Positions 1 to 7,304 of a stretch of DNA of 9,328 bases are shown in pieces (the first letter of the stretch is position 1; each line of letters begins with the position of its first letter). The position numbers and the translations under genes were made by a program. This stretch comes from Anaerolineae bacterium (GTDB taxonomy: Bacteria > Chloroflexota > Anaerolineae > JACIWR01): the NCBI GenBank assembly GCA_021162125.1, contig JAGGZG010000342.1, forward strand, positions 1 to 9,328. The letters are read 5' to 3'. The notes beneath the pieces are model-generated. The model did no database searches. It saw only the letters and a program-made list of their open reading frames with translations, and had not been told where the DNA came from.

Positions 1-2251
1 GAGTGCCAGCAGCCCGGACTACGACACCGAGGGCCCAATTGCGGTGGAGTGGGCAGCCTCGGACGGCACATCTGGCGTAGCGAGTACGGCGTTGTACGTG
101 CGGGCCGAGGGCGGCAGTTGGGCGGATAGCGGATTGGCGGCGCAGTCCGGCGAGAACGGCACGTTCAACTACACCCCGCCGGCCGATGGCACCTACTACT
201 TCCAGACAGTAGCCACGGATAACGCGGGCAACCAGGAGACAGTGCCCAATGGCAGCACGGGCATGGGTGACGACAGCACCATCTATGACACCACCGATCC
301 CACGGGCAGCGTGACTGCGCCCACGGGACCGTACGTCAACGAGACGCAGCCCGATTTCACCGCCGACGCCGACGACGCGACCAGTGGGGTAGCCTCGGTG
401 CTCTTCCAGTACAGGGTGAGCGGTACGGGCGTCTACACTGATGTCTCCACTGACACCACATCACCGTACGAGGCAGTGTGGGGCAGCGAGTCGCTGGCCG
501 ACGGACAGACCTACGACCTGCGGGTGATCGTCACCGACAACGTCGGCAACGTCTACACCAGCGAGGTGGTCACCGTCACCTGCGACCTCTCCATGCCGAC
601 CATGGAGCCTATTGTCGAGACCGAGGGGCAACACTACAACAGCGCGCCCGTCCTCTCCAACTTCGGCTTTGACGACAACGAGGACCTGGACGACGGCTGG
701 TATCAGATGGACAGCTACACCGGCACGTGGACGGTGCTGTTCACCGATGTATCCGGCCCATCTTGGGACAACGATGGGTGGAGCATCCCCGGCTTCGATG
801 CTCTCAGCGAAGGCTCACACACCATCTACTTCCGTGTCAGCGATGACATAGGCAACGAGGTGGGTACCGGCGGCGAGTGGAGCTGGCAGTTCTACAAAGA
901 TACCACACCGCCGACAATGGAGGCCATCTCTGAGCCCCAGGGCCAGTACTATAGCAGCGCGCCGGTCTTCTCCAACTTCGGCTTCGACGACGAGCAGGCC
1001 CTGGACGCCGGCTGGTATCAGATTGATAGTTACAGCGGCGACTGGGTTCCCCTGTTCGCTGCTCAGACGGGAACAGAATGGAACGAGGATGACTGGGAGC
1101 TGCCCGGTTTCGACAGCCTGAGCGAAGGCTCGCACACCGTGTACTTCCGCGCCCGCGACGATGCCGGCAACGAGGAAGGTGAGAATGGCGAGTGGAGCTG
1201 GCAGTTCTACAAGGACACCATCGCTCCGACCATCACCTACACCGATCCGGCAGCGGGCGGGGCCACCGCCTGGTACACTGCCGACCCTGGCGCGGTGGTT
1301 GACGTGGACTTTGGCTGGGTGGCCAATGCCCCGCTGGACTACGCCCAGTATCGGGTGGGCTCTGGAGCATGGCAGACCATCTTCAGCGTAGACCGCGCCG
1401 CTGACTACACCGATACCTGGGCCGTGGACTGGTCGTCACTGGCCGAGGGTGAGAACGAGATCAGCATTCGCGTGGCCGACGTGGCCGGAAACCTGGTCAC
1501 CCACACCTACAGTGCTGGCAGCAGCGGCTTCCTGTTCCGCAAGGACAGCCTGCCGCCCTACATCAACACCGTGACCGTCAATTCTGACAAGGGTGACTAC
1601 TTCTATAACCCCGGTCTGACCGAGAACGGCGGCACGGTCTACTTCAACAGCGCGGATAGTCAGGTGCTCACCGTCGAGGTGACGATGACCGAAGCCAATC
1701 CGCTCCGGCTGGACGGCGGCACGGCCTTTGGGACCACACCCAGCGACGCCGACGGCGCCGACGGCTGGTCGGTGAGCTACACTGTGGCTGCTGGCGCCGA
1801 CTCACAAAACGACGTGCTGTTCACGGTCACCGACCAGGGCGGGCATACCGACACCGCTACCATCAACTTCGTCCAGGACAACGTCGCTCCCTCGGCTACC
1901 GTGGTCACGCCCACCGGCACGCTGACCAGTGTTAGCGTCATCCAGGGCACAGCAACGGATAATGGCGGCGCGGGTTTAGGCAAAGTCGAGTTGCAGGTGA
2001 CCGACGGCACCAACTACCTGCAACCCGATGGCTCCTGGTCCACCAGCGAGGCTTGGCTCACGCCTAGCGGCCTGGAGAACTGGAGCTACGACACCAGCGG
2101 GGTGAGCTGGGCGGAAGTGTCTTACACCGTCCGCGTGCGCACCACCGACAACGTGGGCAACGGCGGCATGGACACGAGCACCTTCACCTACGAAGCCCCG
2201 GCCGGGCCGACGTGGTACATCTACTTACCCATAGTTCTCAAGAGTCGTTAG
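1..2251 (+). CDS. Extracellular multi-domain Ig-like repeat protein, 5' end outside window
   Basis: The reading frame is open from the first complete codon at base 2, so the GTG at 44 is not a credible start and the gene continues to the left. The 749 visible codons form about seven beta-rich modules separated by linkers such as DTTDP (near 287), DTTPP, DTIAP, DSLPP (1544) and DNVAP (1877). Many modules carry motifs of the type TSGVAS and VxDNVGN, typical of bacterial Ig-like or Big-type domains of secreted proteins. Asp, Thr, Ser, Gly and Trp are frequent, cysteine is almost absent and no transmembrane segment is visible, all of which suit an extracytoplasmic protein. The C-terminus is a short hydrophobic tail, listed separately. 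No catalytic domain is visible; a structural, adhesive or surface-layer role is inferred. It is followed 86 nt later by a glycosyltransferase, so it could be a substrate or scaffold for the glycan made by the locus. The signal peptide would lie outside the window. Confidence 0.85.
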   Translation, partial: SASSPDYDTEGPIAVEWAASDGTSGVASTALYVRAEGGSWADSGLAAQSGENGTFNYTPPADGTYYFQTVATDNAGNQETVPNGSTGMGDDSTIYDTTDPTGSVTAPTGPYVNETQPDFTADADDATSGVASVLFQYRVSGTGVYTDVSTDTTSPYEAVWGSESLADGQTYDLRVIVTDNVGNVYTSEVVTVTCDLSMPTMEPIVETEGQHYNSAPVLSNFGFDDNEDLDDGWYQMDSYTGTWTVLFTDVSGPSWDNDGWSIPGFDALSEGSHTIYFRVSDDIGNEVGTGGEWSWQFYKDTTPPTMEAISEPQGQYYSSAPVFSNFGFDDEQALDAGWYQIDSYSGDWVPLFAAQTGTEWNEDDWELPGFDSLSEGSHTVYFRARDDAGNEEGENGEWSWQFYKDTIAPTITYTDPAAGGATAWYTADPGAVVDVDFGWVANAPLDYAQYRVGSGAWQTIFSVDRAADYTDTWAVDWSSLAEGENEISIRVADVAGNLVTHTYSAGSSGFLFRKDSLPPYINTVTVNSDKGDYFYNPGLTENGGTVYFNSADSQVLTVEVTMTEANPLRLDGGTAFGTTPSDADGADGWSVSYTVAAGADSQNDVLFTVTDQGGHTDTATINFVQDNVAPSATVVTPTGTLTSVSVIQGTATDNGGAGLGKVELQVTDGTNYLQPDGSWSTSEAWLTPSGLENWSYDTSGVSWAEVSYTVRVRTTDNVGNGGMDTSTFTYEAPAGPTWYIYLPIVLKSR
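596..1225 (+). repeat. In-phase tandem duplication of a 105-residue Ig-like module
   Basis: Bases 596-910 and 911-1225 are two adjacent units of exactly 315 bp each, with no insertion or deletion in the protein alignment. Both units start Pro-Thr-Met-Glu, share SNFGFDD, GWYQ, PGFD, SEGSHT and YFR, and end in EWSWQFYKDT. My hand count gives about 68 of 105 identical residues. Divergence is greatest in the middle (around unit residues 46-63), as expected for an exposed loop. The neighbouring modules are much less alike, so this pair is a more recent duplication than the rest of the array. Confidence 0.9.
2213..2248 (+). other. C-terminal hydrophobic tail (YLPIVLKSR), possible sorting or anchoring signal
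   Basis: After a short Pro/Ala/Gly linker the surface protein ends in Trp-Tyr-Ile-Tyr-Leu-Pro-Ile-Val-Leu-Lys-Ser-Arg and stops at TAG 2249-2251. The tail is one beta-strand-like hydrophobic stretch with a central Leu-Pro and a basic end. It is too short to span a membrane, and it is neither an LPXTG signal nor a PEP-CTERM signal, which would need Pro-Glu-Pro, a transmembrane helix and an Arg cluster. I recall near-identical YLPxVxK/R tails on many Chloroflexota secreted proteins. A sorting, secretion or glycosylation role is inferred. Confidence 0.5.
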
Positions 2252-2259
2252 TAGGGCGG

Positions 2260-2318
2260 GCAGGAACGCCTGCGCGAGATGCGGGGGTGTCAGACTTAAT
2301 GGTCAGGAATACCCATTA
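2260..2318 (+). other. Two small dyads between the surface protein and glycosyltransferase genes
   Basis: The 86-nt gap 2252-2337 holds a 5-bp hairpin GCAGG/CCTGC (2260-2264 with 2269-2273, loop AACG). It also holds a perfect 6-bp dyad TAATGG/CCATTA (2297-2302 with 2313-2318, 10-nt spacer). Neither is followed by a T run, so a Rho-independent terminator is not supported. The second dyad lies 20-41 nt before the next start codon and could be an operator half-site pair or chance. A GGAG at 2324-2327 is the ribosome binding site for the next gene, 10 nt before its ATG. Confidence 0.25.
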
Positions 2319-2337
2319 GCATCGGAGTGACAGAATC

Positions 2338-3600
2338 ATGCACATTCTCTACGTTACACCTTACGTGCCCTCGTTGATTCGGGTACGCCCATACAACCTC
2401 ATCCGCTACCTGGCGCGGCGAGGGCACCAGGTTACAGTGCTGGCTCTGCAAAGTGATGCCGACGAGCTGGCTCACGCCGAGGCTCTGCGCGAGGAAGGCG
2501 TGGAGGTAGAGACCGTCTTTCTGCCCCGGCGGACCTCGCTGCTGAACTGTGTGCGCGCATTACCCACTCGCACGCCTTTGCAGGCGGCCTACTGCTGGTC
2601 GCCGGCGATGGAGGCCCGCCTGCGGGCACTGATGGCGGAAAAGCAATTCGATGTCGTGCACGTGGAACACCTGCGCGGGGCACACTTTGGAGCGGTGGCG
2701 GGTGGCGTGCCTCGTGTCTACGACTCGGTGGACTGCATCACTTTGCTCTTCGACCGCACTCGACACGAAAGCCCCCGCTGGACCAGCCGCTTGATGGCGC
2801 AAATGGAATTGGGCCGCACCCGCCGCTACGAGAGCCGGCTGCTGGACATGTACGACGCCGTGCTGGTCACCTCGCCTGATGACAAAGTGGCCCTGGAACG
2901 TTTGGCCAATCCTTCTCGCCGGTACAGGCAAGCACCGGTCGTAGTGCTCACCAACGGGGTAGACCTGGATTACTTTGCGCCGATAGATGTACCTCGTGAG
3001 CCGGAGTCGCTGGTCTTCTCCGGCAAGATGAGCTACCACGCCAACGTCGCCGCCGCCCTGTACCTGGCTCGGGAGATCATGCCCCTGGTGTGGGCACGAC
3101 GGCCACAGGCCACCCTGACCCTGGTGGGCAAGAATCCGCCGCCAGTGATCCGTGCCCTGGCCTCCAACCCGCGCATTCAGGTCACAGGCTATGTGCCGGA
3201 CATCCGTCCTTACCTGGCCCGCGCCGCGGTGTCGGTGAGTCCCATCTGCTACGGGGTGGGTGTCCAGAACAAGGTGCTGGAAGCGATGGCCATGGCTACG
3301 CCGGTGGTGACCACCCCACAAGCGTGCGGGGCTTTGGCAGTCCGCGACCGAGAGCACTTGCTTATCGCCGAGGGAGCGGATATGCTGGCCTGCCAGATCG
3401 AGCGCATCCTGGCGGACTCAGCACTGGCCGATAGCCTGGGGCGCAGTGGTCGCCGCTACGTGGAGACTCACCACGATTGGCAAGCAACCACGGGACGGTT
3501 AGAGCAGATCTATCAACGAGCTATAGAAGCCTTCTGGACGGTACGGGAGACGCGACCCGCGTTCCATCGCCTGTCTGAACCTTGCGAAAGTCCGGTTTAA
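2338..3600 (+). CDS. GT4-family glycosyltransferase (TIGR03087-like sugar transferase)
   Basis: A 420-residue retaining glycosyltransferase of the GT-B fold, expected in the cytoplasm or at the inner membrane face, adding a sugar from a nucleotide donor to a lipid-linked glycan. The N-terminal acceptor domain starts ILYVTPYVPSLIRVRPYN (residues 3-20), with the usual glycine-poor first strand and an RPYN acceptor loop. The C-terminal donor domain contains LTNGVD (204-209), VFSGKM (226-231), LTLVGK (260-265), VTGYVPDIRPYL (282-293) and GVGVQNKVLEAMAM (306-319), with Glu315 as the likely nucleotide-sugar contact. The first Glu of the classic EX7E motif is absent (Val307), as I recall for the Stp1/TIGR03087 subfamily usually found beside exosortase or exopolysaccharide genes. 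ATG 2338 is preceded by GGAG at 2324-2327. Donor and acceptor sugars cannot be read from sequence. Confidence 0.9.
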   Translation: MHILYVTPYVPSLIRVRPYNLIRYLARRGHQVTVLALQSDADELAHAEALREEGVEVETVFLPRRTSLLNCVRALPTRTPLQAAYCWSPAMEARLRALMAEKQFDVVHVEHLRGAHFGAVAGGVPRVYDSVDCITLLFDRTRHESPRWTSRLMAQMELGRTRRYESRLLDMYDAVLVTSPDDKVALERLANPSRRYRQAPVVVLTNGVDLDYFAPIDVPREPESLVFSGKMSYHANVAAALYLAREIMPLVWARRPQATLTLVGKNPPPVIRALASNPRIQVTGYVPDIRPYLARAAVSVSPICYGVGVQNKVLEAMAMATPVVTTPQACGALAVRDREHLLIAEGADMLACQIERILADSALADSLGRSGRRYVETHHDWQATTGRLEQIYQRAIEAFWTVRETRPAFHRLSEPCESPV

Positions 3601-3636
3601 GAGAGAGGTGCGACGTCACGTTGCGTCGCGTCTCTC
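3601..3636 (+). other. Hairpin directly after the glycosyltransferase stop codon
   Basis: Starting on the base after TAA (3598-3600), GAGAGA 3601-3606 pairs with TCTCTC 3631-3636, and GCGACG 3610-3615 pairs with CGTCGC 3624-3629. The stem is 12 bp in total, interrupted by an internal loop (GGT opposite G3630) and closed by an 8-nt loop. No T run follows, so it is not a standard intrinsic terminator. It could protect the 3' end of the upstream message, attenuate transcription, or be a dispersed palindrome. It ends 36 nt before the next start. Confidence 0.5.
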
Positions 3637-3672
3637 CGAGGATCATCACAGCTACACTGAGAGGGTCAAACA

Positions 3673-5175
3673 ATGCACACGACAAAGGAGACCCAGGTCC
3701 CATTGGAATGGTTGTTGGGACAGAGTTGGCAAGCCAGCCGAGTACATTTATTGCGCAATGGAGGAAATCGCCTTATACTCGCAATGCTGCCGATTCTCGA
3801 TGCCCTGACCATTAGCTTGAGCTTCGCCCTAGCTTATTACGCACGATTCGCGAACCCGTGGTGGCCGTATCGCGCGCTCTACTCCCCCGCCTTCTACTTC
3901 CAGCTAATGGTGGGATTGATCCCCACCTGGCTCGTCCTCTTTGCCATCTACGGCCTTTATGAACCCCGCAACCTGTTGGGGGGGACGAAAGAATACGCGC
4001 GGGTGGTGAACGCCTGCACCATCGGCATCGTGACCGTCCTGTGCTACTCCTTCTTCGTCCGTGGGATGGAGCAGGACATCTCCCGTGGCTGGTTGCTGGT
4101 GGCCTGGGCACTGTCCTTGCCCATCGTCGGGGCGGGGCGGTTCGCCTTCCGCCGGTTCATCTACTGCATGCGACGGCGTGGACTTTTCACCACACGCACG
4201 TTGGTCGTGGGCGCTAACGACGAGGGCCGCCTGATAGCCCGCCAATGGAGCGTCGCCCCATCAGCGGGCGTGAACGTGGTGGGCTTTGTGGATGACCAGG
4301 CTGTCCCCGGTACCATGATCGAGGGCCTACCGGTGCTGGGCAGCTGTAATACCCTCAAAACCCTGGTCAAGCGCCTGAAAGTAGACGAACTGGTGGTGGT
4401 GCCCACTGCAGTAGGCCGCGAGACCCTCCTGGAAATCTACCGTACCCTGGGAGCGAATAATGGTGTGCGGGTACGTCTCTCACCAGGCTTGTATGAACTA
4501 TTCACCACCGGCGTGCACGTCCAGGAAGTGGGTTTCGTCCCCCTGGTGAGCCTGAACAAGCTGCGCATCACCGGGTTGGACGCAGTGCTCAAGACGGTAC
4601 TGGACTACGGCCTCACCATCCCGGCATTGATCCTGCTGTCTCCCGTGTTTCTGCTGGTCGCATTGCTCGTCAAACTGGATTCACCGGGGCCGATCATCTA
4701 TCGCCGGCGAGTGGTGGGCACCGGTGGACGCGAGTTCGACGCATTCAAGTTCCGCACCATGCGCGTGGACGCGGATGCTTACCTGGAACAGCATCCTGAG
4801 CTGGCAGAGGAACTCAGGCGCACGGGCAAGCTGAAGAATGACCCTCGAATTACCCGCCTGGGGCGCTTCCTGCGGATTACCAGTCTGGACGAACTCCCAC
4901 AGCTATTCAACGTCCTGTTGGGGCAGATGAGCCTGGTCGGGCCACGGATGATCTCCCCCGTGGAGTTGGAGAAATTTGGCAAGTGGCGACACAACCTGCT
5001 GACCGTGAAACCGGGCATCACCGGGCTCTGGCAGGTGAGCGGTCGTAGTGACTTGAGTTATGAAGATCGCGTGCGGCTGGACATGCACTACATTCGCAAC
5101 TACACCATCTGGCTGGACATGCGTCTCCTGTTCAACACGGTAGGGGTCGTTCTACGTGGTAAGGGAGCTTACTAA
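3673..5175 (+). CDS. Polyprenyl-phosphate hexose-1-phosphate transferase (WbaP/WcaJ type)
   Basis: A 500-residue membrane enzyme that moves a sugar 1-phosphate from a nucleotide sugar to polyprenyl phosphate, the first committed step of lipid-linked glycan or exopolysaccharide assembly. Four hydrophobic segments (about residues 32-57, 73-95, 112-130, 139-156) precede a Rossmann-like domain with LVVGANDEG (177-185). A fifth membrane or re-entrant segment (309-334) leads into the catalytic domain. There, KFRTM (359-363), DPRITRLGRFLR (390-401), SLDELPQLFNVLLGQMSLVG (404-423), PGITGLWQVSGR (447-458) and the YIRNYTIWLD block (473-482) are all intact. The catalytic Asp-Glu dyad is Asp406-Glu407. 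Length and order match full-length WbaP-like proteins. ATG 3673 has GAGGG at 3661-3665, spacing 7 nt. A stronger AAAGGAG at 3684-3690 lies inside the gene, 12 nt before an in-frame TTG at 3703, so a start ten codons later is possible. Sugar specificity is unknown. Confidence 0.95.
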   Translation: MHTTKETQVPLEWLLGQSWQASRVHLLRNGGNRLILAMLPILDALTISLSFALAYYARFANPWWPYRALYSPAFYFQLMVGLIPTWLVLFAIYGLYEPRNLLGGTKEYARVVNACTIGIVTVLCYSFFVRGMEQDISRGWLLVAWALSLPIVGAGRFAFRRFIYCMRRRGLFTTRTLVVGANDEGRLIARQWSVAPSAGVNVVGFVDDQAVPGTMIEGLPVLGSCNTLKTLVKRLKVDELVVVPTAVGRETLLEIYRTLGANNGVRVRLSPGLYELFTTGVHVQEVGFVPLVSLNKLRITGLDAVLKTVLDYGLTIPALILLSPVFLLVALLVKLDSPGPIIYRRRVVGTGGREFDAFKFRTMRVDADAYLEQHPELAEELRRTGKLKNDPRITRLGRFLRITSLDELPQLFNVLLGQMSLVGPRMISPVELEKFGKWRHNLLTVKPGITGLWQVSGRSDLSYEDRVRLDMHYIRNYTIWLDMRLLFNTVGVVLRGKGAY

Positions 5176-5226
5176 GCGGGCACGATGCCTGCCCTCGCAC
5201 CAGATCGCCGGAGGTCTCTGACCGGG

Positions 5227-5309
5227 GCGAGTGGGTCAGCCGATTAACCCAATTGGGCGGATAGCGCGATCGGCATATTGGCCTAATCCGCTTAACCGGC
5301 TGACCTCGC
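5227..5309. repeat. 83-nt imperfect inverted-repeat element in the 175-nt gap before hddC
   Basis: The gap 5176-5350 has no gene. Within it, GCGAG 5227-5231 pairs with CTCGC 5305-5309, GTCAGCCG 5235-5242 pairs with CGGCTGAC 5297-5304, and TTAA 5244-5247 pairs with TTAA 5292-5295. This gives 17 bp with a 3-nt bulge (TGG) and one A/C mismatch. Inside it, GCGGAT 5257-5262 pairs with ATCCGC 5286-5291. The bulged left-hand bases include the palindrome CCCAATTGGG (5248-5257). Related CGG(A)TTA words recur on both arms. I see no flanking direct repeat. A smaller dyad GGGCA/TGCCC (5178-5182, 5190-5194) follows the upstream stop. The element could be a miniature inverted-repeat element, an RNA leader for the heptose genes, or an unusual terminator; the pairing is seen, the function is not. 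Confidence 0.7.
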
Positions 5310-5336
5310 AGAATCCGACGACGACAGGTTAGATGC

Positions 5337-5344
5337 AGGAGGGG
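5337..5344 (+). promoter_or_regulatory. Strong Shine-Dalgarno site for the hddC-like gene
   Basis: AGGAGGGG at 5337-5344 precedes ATG 5351; the AGGAGG core ends 8 nt before the start. It is the best ribosome binding site in the window and fixes the start of the heptose block. With the 175-nt gap it suggests this gene heads its own expression unit, although no convincing promoter is visible. Confidence 0.75.
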
Positions 5345-5350
5345 TGAGAA

Positions 5351-6163
5351 ATGAAAGCTTTAATCCTAGCTGCTGGTGAAGGCTCCCGACTTCGTCCATT
5401 GACGTTAACCTGCCCTAAACCCATGCTGCCAATAGGTGAAAAACCGCTCCTGGAACACATCATCCTGTTGTTGAGACGGTGCGGAATCACTCGCATCGCT
5501 ATTAACCTGCACTACAAACCCTGGATTATCCCTCTGTATTTCTGGGACGGTTATCCCTGGGGTGTCAAAATCACATATTCGATGGAAGAGACCCTTTTGG
5601 GATCTGCCGGGGCCGCCAAGCGGTTGCAACATTACCTCGACGAGACTTTTGTGGTGTTCTACGGTGACCTGTACACGGAGATGGACCTAGGCCCGCTCGT
5701 GGACTTTCATCGCGAGGAGGGGGCACAGATTACCGTAGCCTTGTACGAGGTGGATAACCCCTGCGCCTGCGGCATTGTGGACATGGCTGCCGATGGACGG
5801 ATCCGCCGGTTCGTGGAGAAACCTGCCCCCAACGAGGTGTTTTCCAACTTAGCCAATGCCGGTATCTATATCGTAGAGCCCTGCATCCTGGACTATGTGC
5901 CGCCGGAGCAGCCCTACGACTTTGGCCGGGATCTGTTTCCCCGCCTGCTGGCCGAGGGTGTGGATGTCCGGGGTTATCCCATCCACGATCTGTTGATTGA
6001 CATCGGCACGCCAGACAAATACCAGGAAGCGCGACGCATCTATCAGGGCGGGGAACCATGGCCCCTCGACCTGGGAGTGGATCTGAAGCACTCCGCCCCG
6101 CTCACTCCCCCTTGGAAGTTTGAGGGATCGCGGATGGGTTGTGCGCACCTGGTACAGGCTTAA
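5351..6163 (+). CDS. hddC: Sugar-1-phosphate nucleotidyltransferase, probable heptose-1-phosphate guanylyltransferase
   Basis: A 270-residue NTP_transferase (GT-A-like Rossmann) enzyme that joins an NTP and a sugar 1-phosphate to give an NDP-sugar and pyrophosphate. Visible signatures are LAAGEGSRLRPLT (6-18) for NTP and pyrophosphate binding, CPKPMLPIG with Lys23, LLGSAGA (82-88) for base recognition, VVFYGD (101-106) with metal ligand Asp106, VEKP (155-158), NAGIY (169-173) and IDIGTPDKY (216-224) with a second metal Asp217. The fold closes near residue 232. The last 38 residues are a Pro-rich tail without recognisable signature, somewhat longer than typical HddC. The family also holds RmlA, ManC and MurU types, so sequence alone does not prove a heptose substrate or GTP. 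The assignment rests on the three heptose genes immediately downstream, which lack any other nucleotidyltransferase. The next gene starts 15 nt after the stop. Confidence 0.7.
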   Translation: MKALILAAGEGSRLRPLTLTCPKPMLPIGEKPLLEHIILLLRRCGITRIAINLHYKPWIIPLYFWDGYPWGVKITYSMEETLLGSAGAAKRLQHYLDETFVVFYGDLYTEMDLGPLVDFHREEGAQITVALYEVDNPCACGIVDMAADGRIRRFVEKPAPNEVFSNLANAGIYIVEPCILDYVPPEQPYDFGRDLFPRLLAEGVDVRGYPIHDLLIDIGTPDKYQEARRIYQGGEPWPLDLGVDLKHSAPLTPPWKFEGSRMGCAHLVQA

Positions 6164-6178
6164 ACCAAGGAGAAAACG

Positions 6179-7270
6179 ATGGTCCTGATAGCTAGAGCTC
6201 CGATGCGCATCAGCTTCGGCGGTGGGGGGACCGATCTACCAGCTTATTACGAGCAATATGGGGGGATGGTGGTCAGCACCACCATCAATCACTACGCATA
6301 CACCATCCTGACCCCGGGCAAACCGGACTCTTTGCAGGTGGTATCGGCGGACTATCACACGTTCTACCGGCGGCCGCCCTGCGAGGACTTGGTGTGGGAT
6401 GGCGACCTGGCCTTGCCCAAGGCGGTGATCAACCACTTCAATGTGCAGAACGGGGTCAATATCTTCCTGGCCTCTCAGATTCCACCGGGCACCGGTCTGG
6501 GCTCGTCGGGTAGCGTGGCAGTGGCTATGATCAAGGCCCTGGCCTTCTGGTGCGGGCTTGATCTCAGCCCCTACGAGGTGGCCGAGATGGCCAGCTTCAT
6601 CGAAATTGAGAAGATGGGCATGCCCGTGGGCAAACAAGACCAGTACGCGGCGGCGTTTGGTGGGCTCAACCACATCATCTTTGAGAAAGACGGCTCAGTA
6701 CAGGTGGATGCGATCAATCTGCCCCCGGATATTATGGTGGCATTCCAGAAACGGATGATGCTCTTTTTCACCGGCACCTCTCGCAAATCCTCCACCATCC
6801 TGCGGCACCAGAAACGCGGCAGCGAGAAGGGAGACCAACTCATCGTCGAGCGACTGCACGCTATCAAGGAGCTGGCGATGTCCATAAAGCAAGCGCTGGA
6901 GCGGGGTGACTTAGACGGATTTGGGGAACTTTTGCACCTCTCTTGGCTGAACAAACGCGGCCTGACGGAGAATATCACCAATCCCTTCATAGACAAGTGC
7001 TACACGGCTGCCCGCGCAGCAGGGGCCATAGGAGGGAAGATCACTGGCGCGGGAGGTGGGGGCTTCATGATGTTGTGTTGCCCGCCAGAGCGGCAAGCTG
7101 ACGTGACGAGGGTTCTGGAAGGACTGGGACTGCGCCGCCTGGATTTTGCTTTCGACCATGAAGGCGCTCAGGTGATGTGGGCAGTGAGTGGTACCACTCC
7201 TTATGCCCGTTGGAACGCCATGCTCTCGCAAACGATGCTTCAAAAACAAGAACAGGAGCAAACGGTGTAA
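6179..7270 (+). CDS. hddA: GHMP kinase, D-glycero-D-manno-heptose 7-phosphate kinase
   Basis: A 363-residue GHMP-family small-molecule kinase, predicted to phosphorylate C1 of D-glycero-alpha-D-manno-heptose 7-phosphate and give the 1,7-bisphosphate. Motif 1 is RAPMRISFGGGGTDLP (6-21), the characteristic N-terminus of the HddA and fucokinase-like branch. Motif 2 is PPGTGLGSSGS (102-112), the ATP phosphate loop. GKQDQYAAAFGG (151-162) supplies the putative catalytic Asp154. Motif 3 is KITGAGGGGFMML (287-299). Length and motif spacing fit HddA. AAGGAG at 6167-6172 lies 6 nt before ATG 6179, an ideal site, and the motif begins five residues in, so the start is secure. The Gln-rich end (residues 355-361) carries no motif. 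The gene is 15 nt after hddC and 34 nt before gmhA, so co-transcription is likely. A related sugar kinase role cannot be fully excluded, but the neighbours argue for heptose. Confidence 0.88.
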   Translation: MVLIARAPMRISFGGGGTDLPAYYEQYGGMVVSTTINHYAYTILTPGKPDSLQVVSADYHTFYRRPPCEDLVWDGDLALPKAVINHFNVQNGVNIFLASQIPPGTGLGSSGSVAVAMIKALAFWCGLDLSPYEVAEMASFIEIEKMGMPVGKQDQYAAAFGGLNHIIFEKDGSVQVDAINLPPDIMVAFQKRMMLFFTGTSRKSSTILRHQKRGSEKGDQLIVERLHAIKELAMSIKQALERGDLDGFGELLHLSWLNKRGLTENITNPFIDKCYTAARAAGAIGGKITGAGGGGFMMLCCPPERQADVTRVLEGLGLRRLDFAFDHEGAQVMWAVSGTTPYARWNAMLSQTMLQKQEQEQTV

Positions 7271-7304
7271 AACTTAATACAATAGCGGGGAGAGTCATAA
7301 TACC

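Noticed and set aside
2213..2248. LPXTG or PEP-CTERM anchor on the Ig-like protein
   Set aside because: There is no LPXTG, no Pro-Glu-Pro, no transmembrane helix and no terminal Arg cluster, and no sortase or exosortase gene is visible in the window.
2560..3357. 265-codon open frame on the minus strand
   Set aside because: It is the antisense of a well-supported glycosyltransferase; the translation is rich in His, Arg and Gln with no recognisable motif, as expected for a GC-rich shadow frame.
3582..3815. Short plus-strand frames spanning the end of the glycosyltransferase and start of the sugar transferase
   Set aside because: They overlap genes in other frames, have no family signature, and partly translate the hairpin region.
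5253..5281. TTGGGC and TATTGG with 17-nt spacing as a promoter for hddC
   Set aside because: Each box matches the sigma-70 consensus at only about half the positions, and both lie within the inverted repeat, so the match is not convincing.
7278..7283. TACAAT, a -10-like box before gmhA
   Set aside because: No acceptable -35 box lies about 17 nt upstream, and the 34-nt gap is inside a likely operon; AT-rich chance is sufficient.
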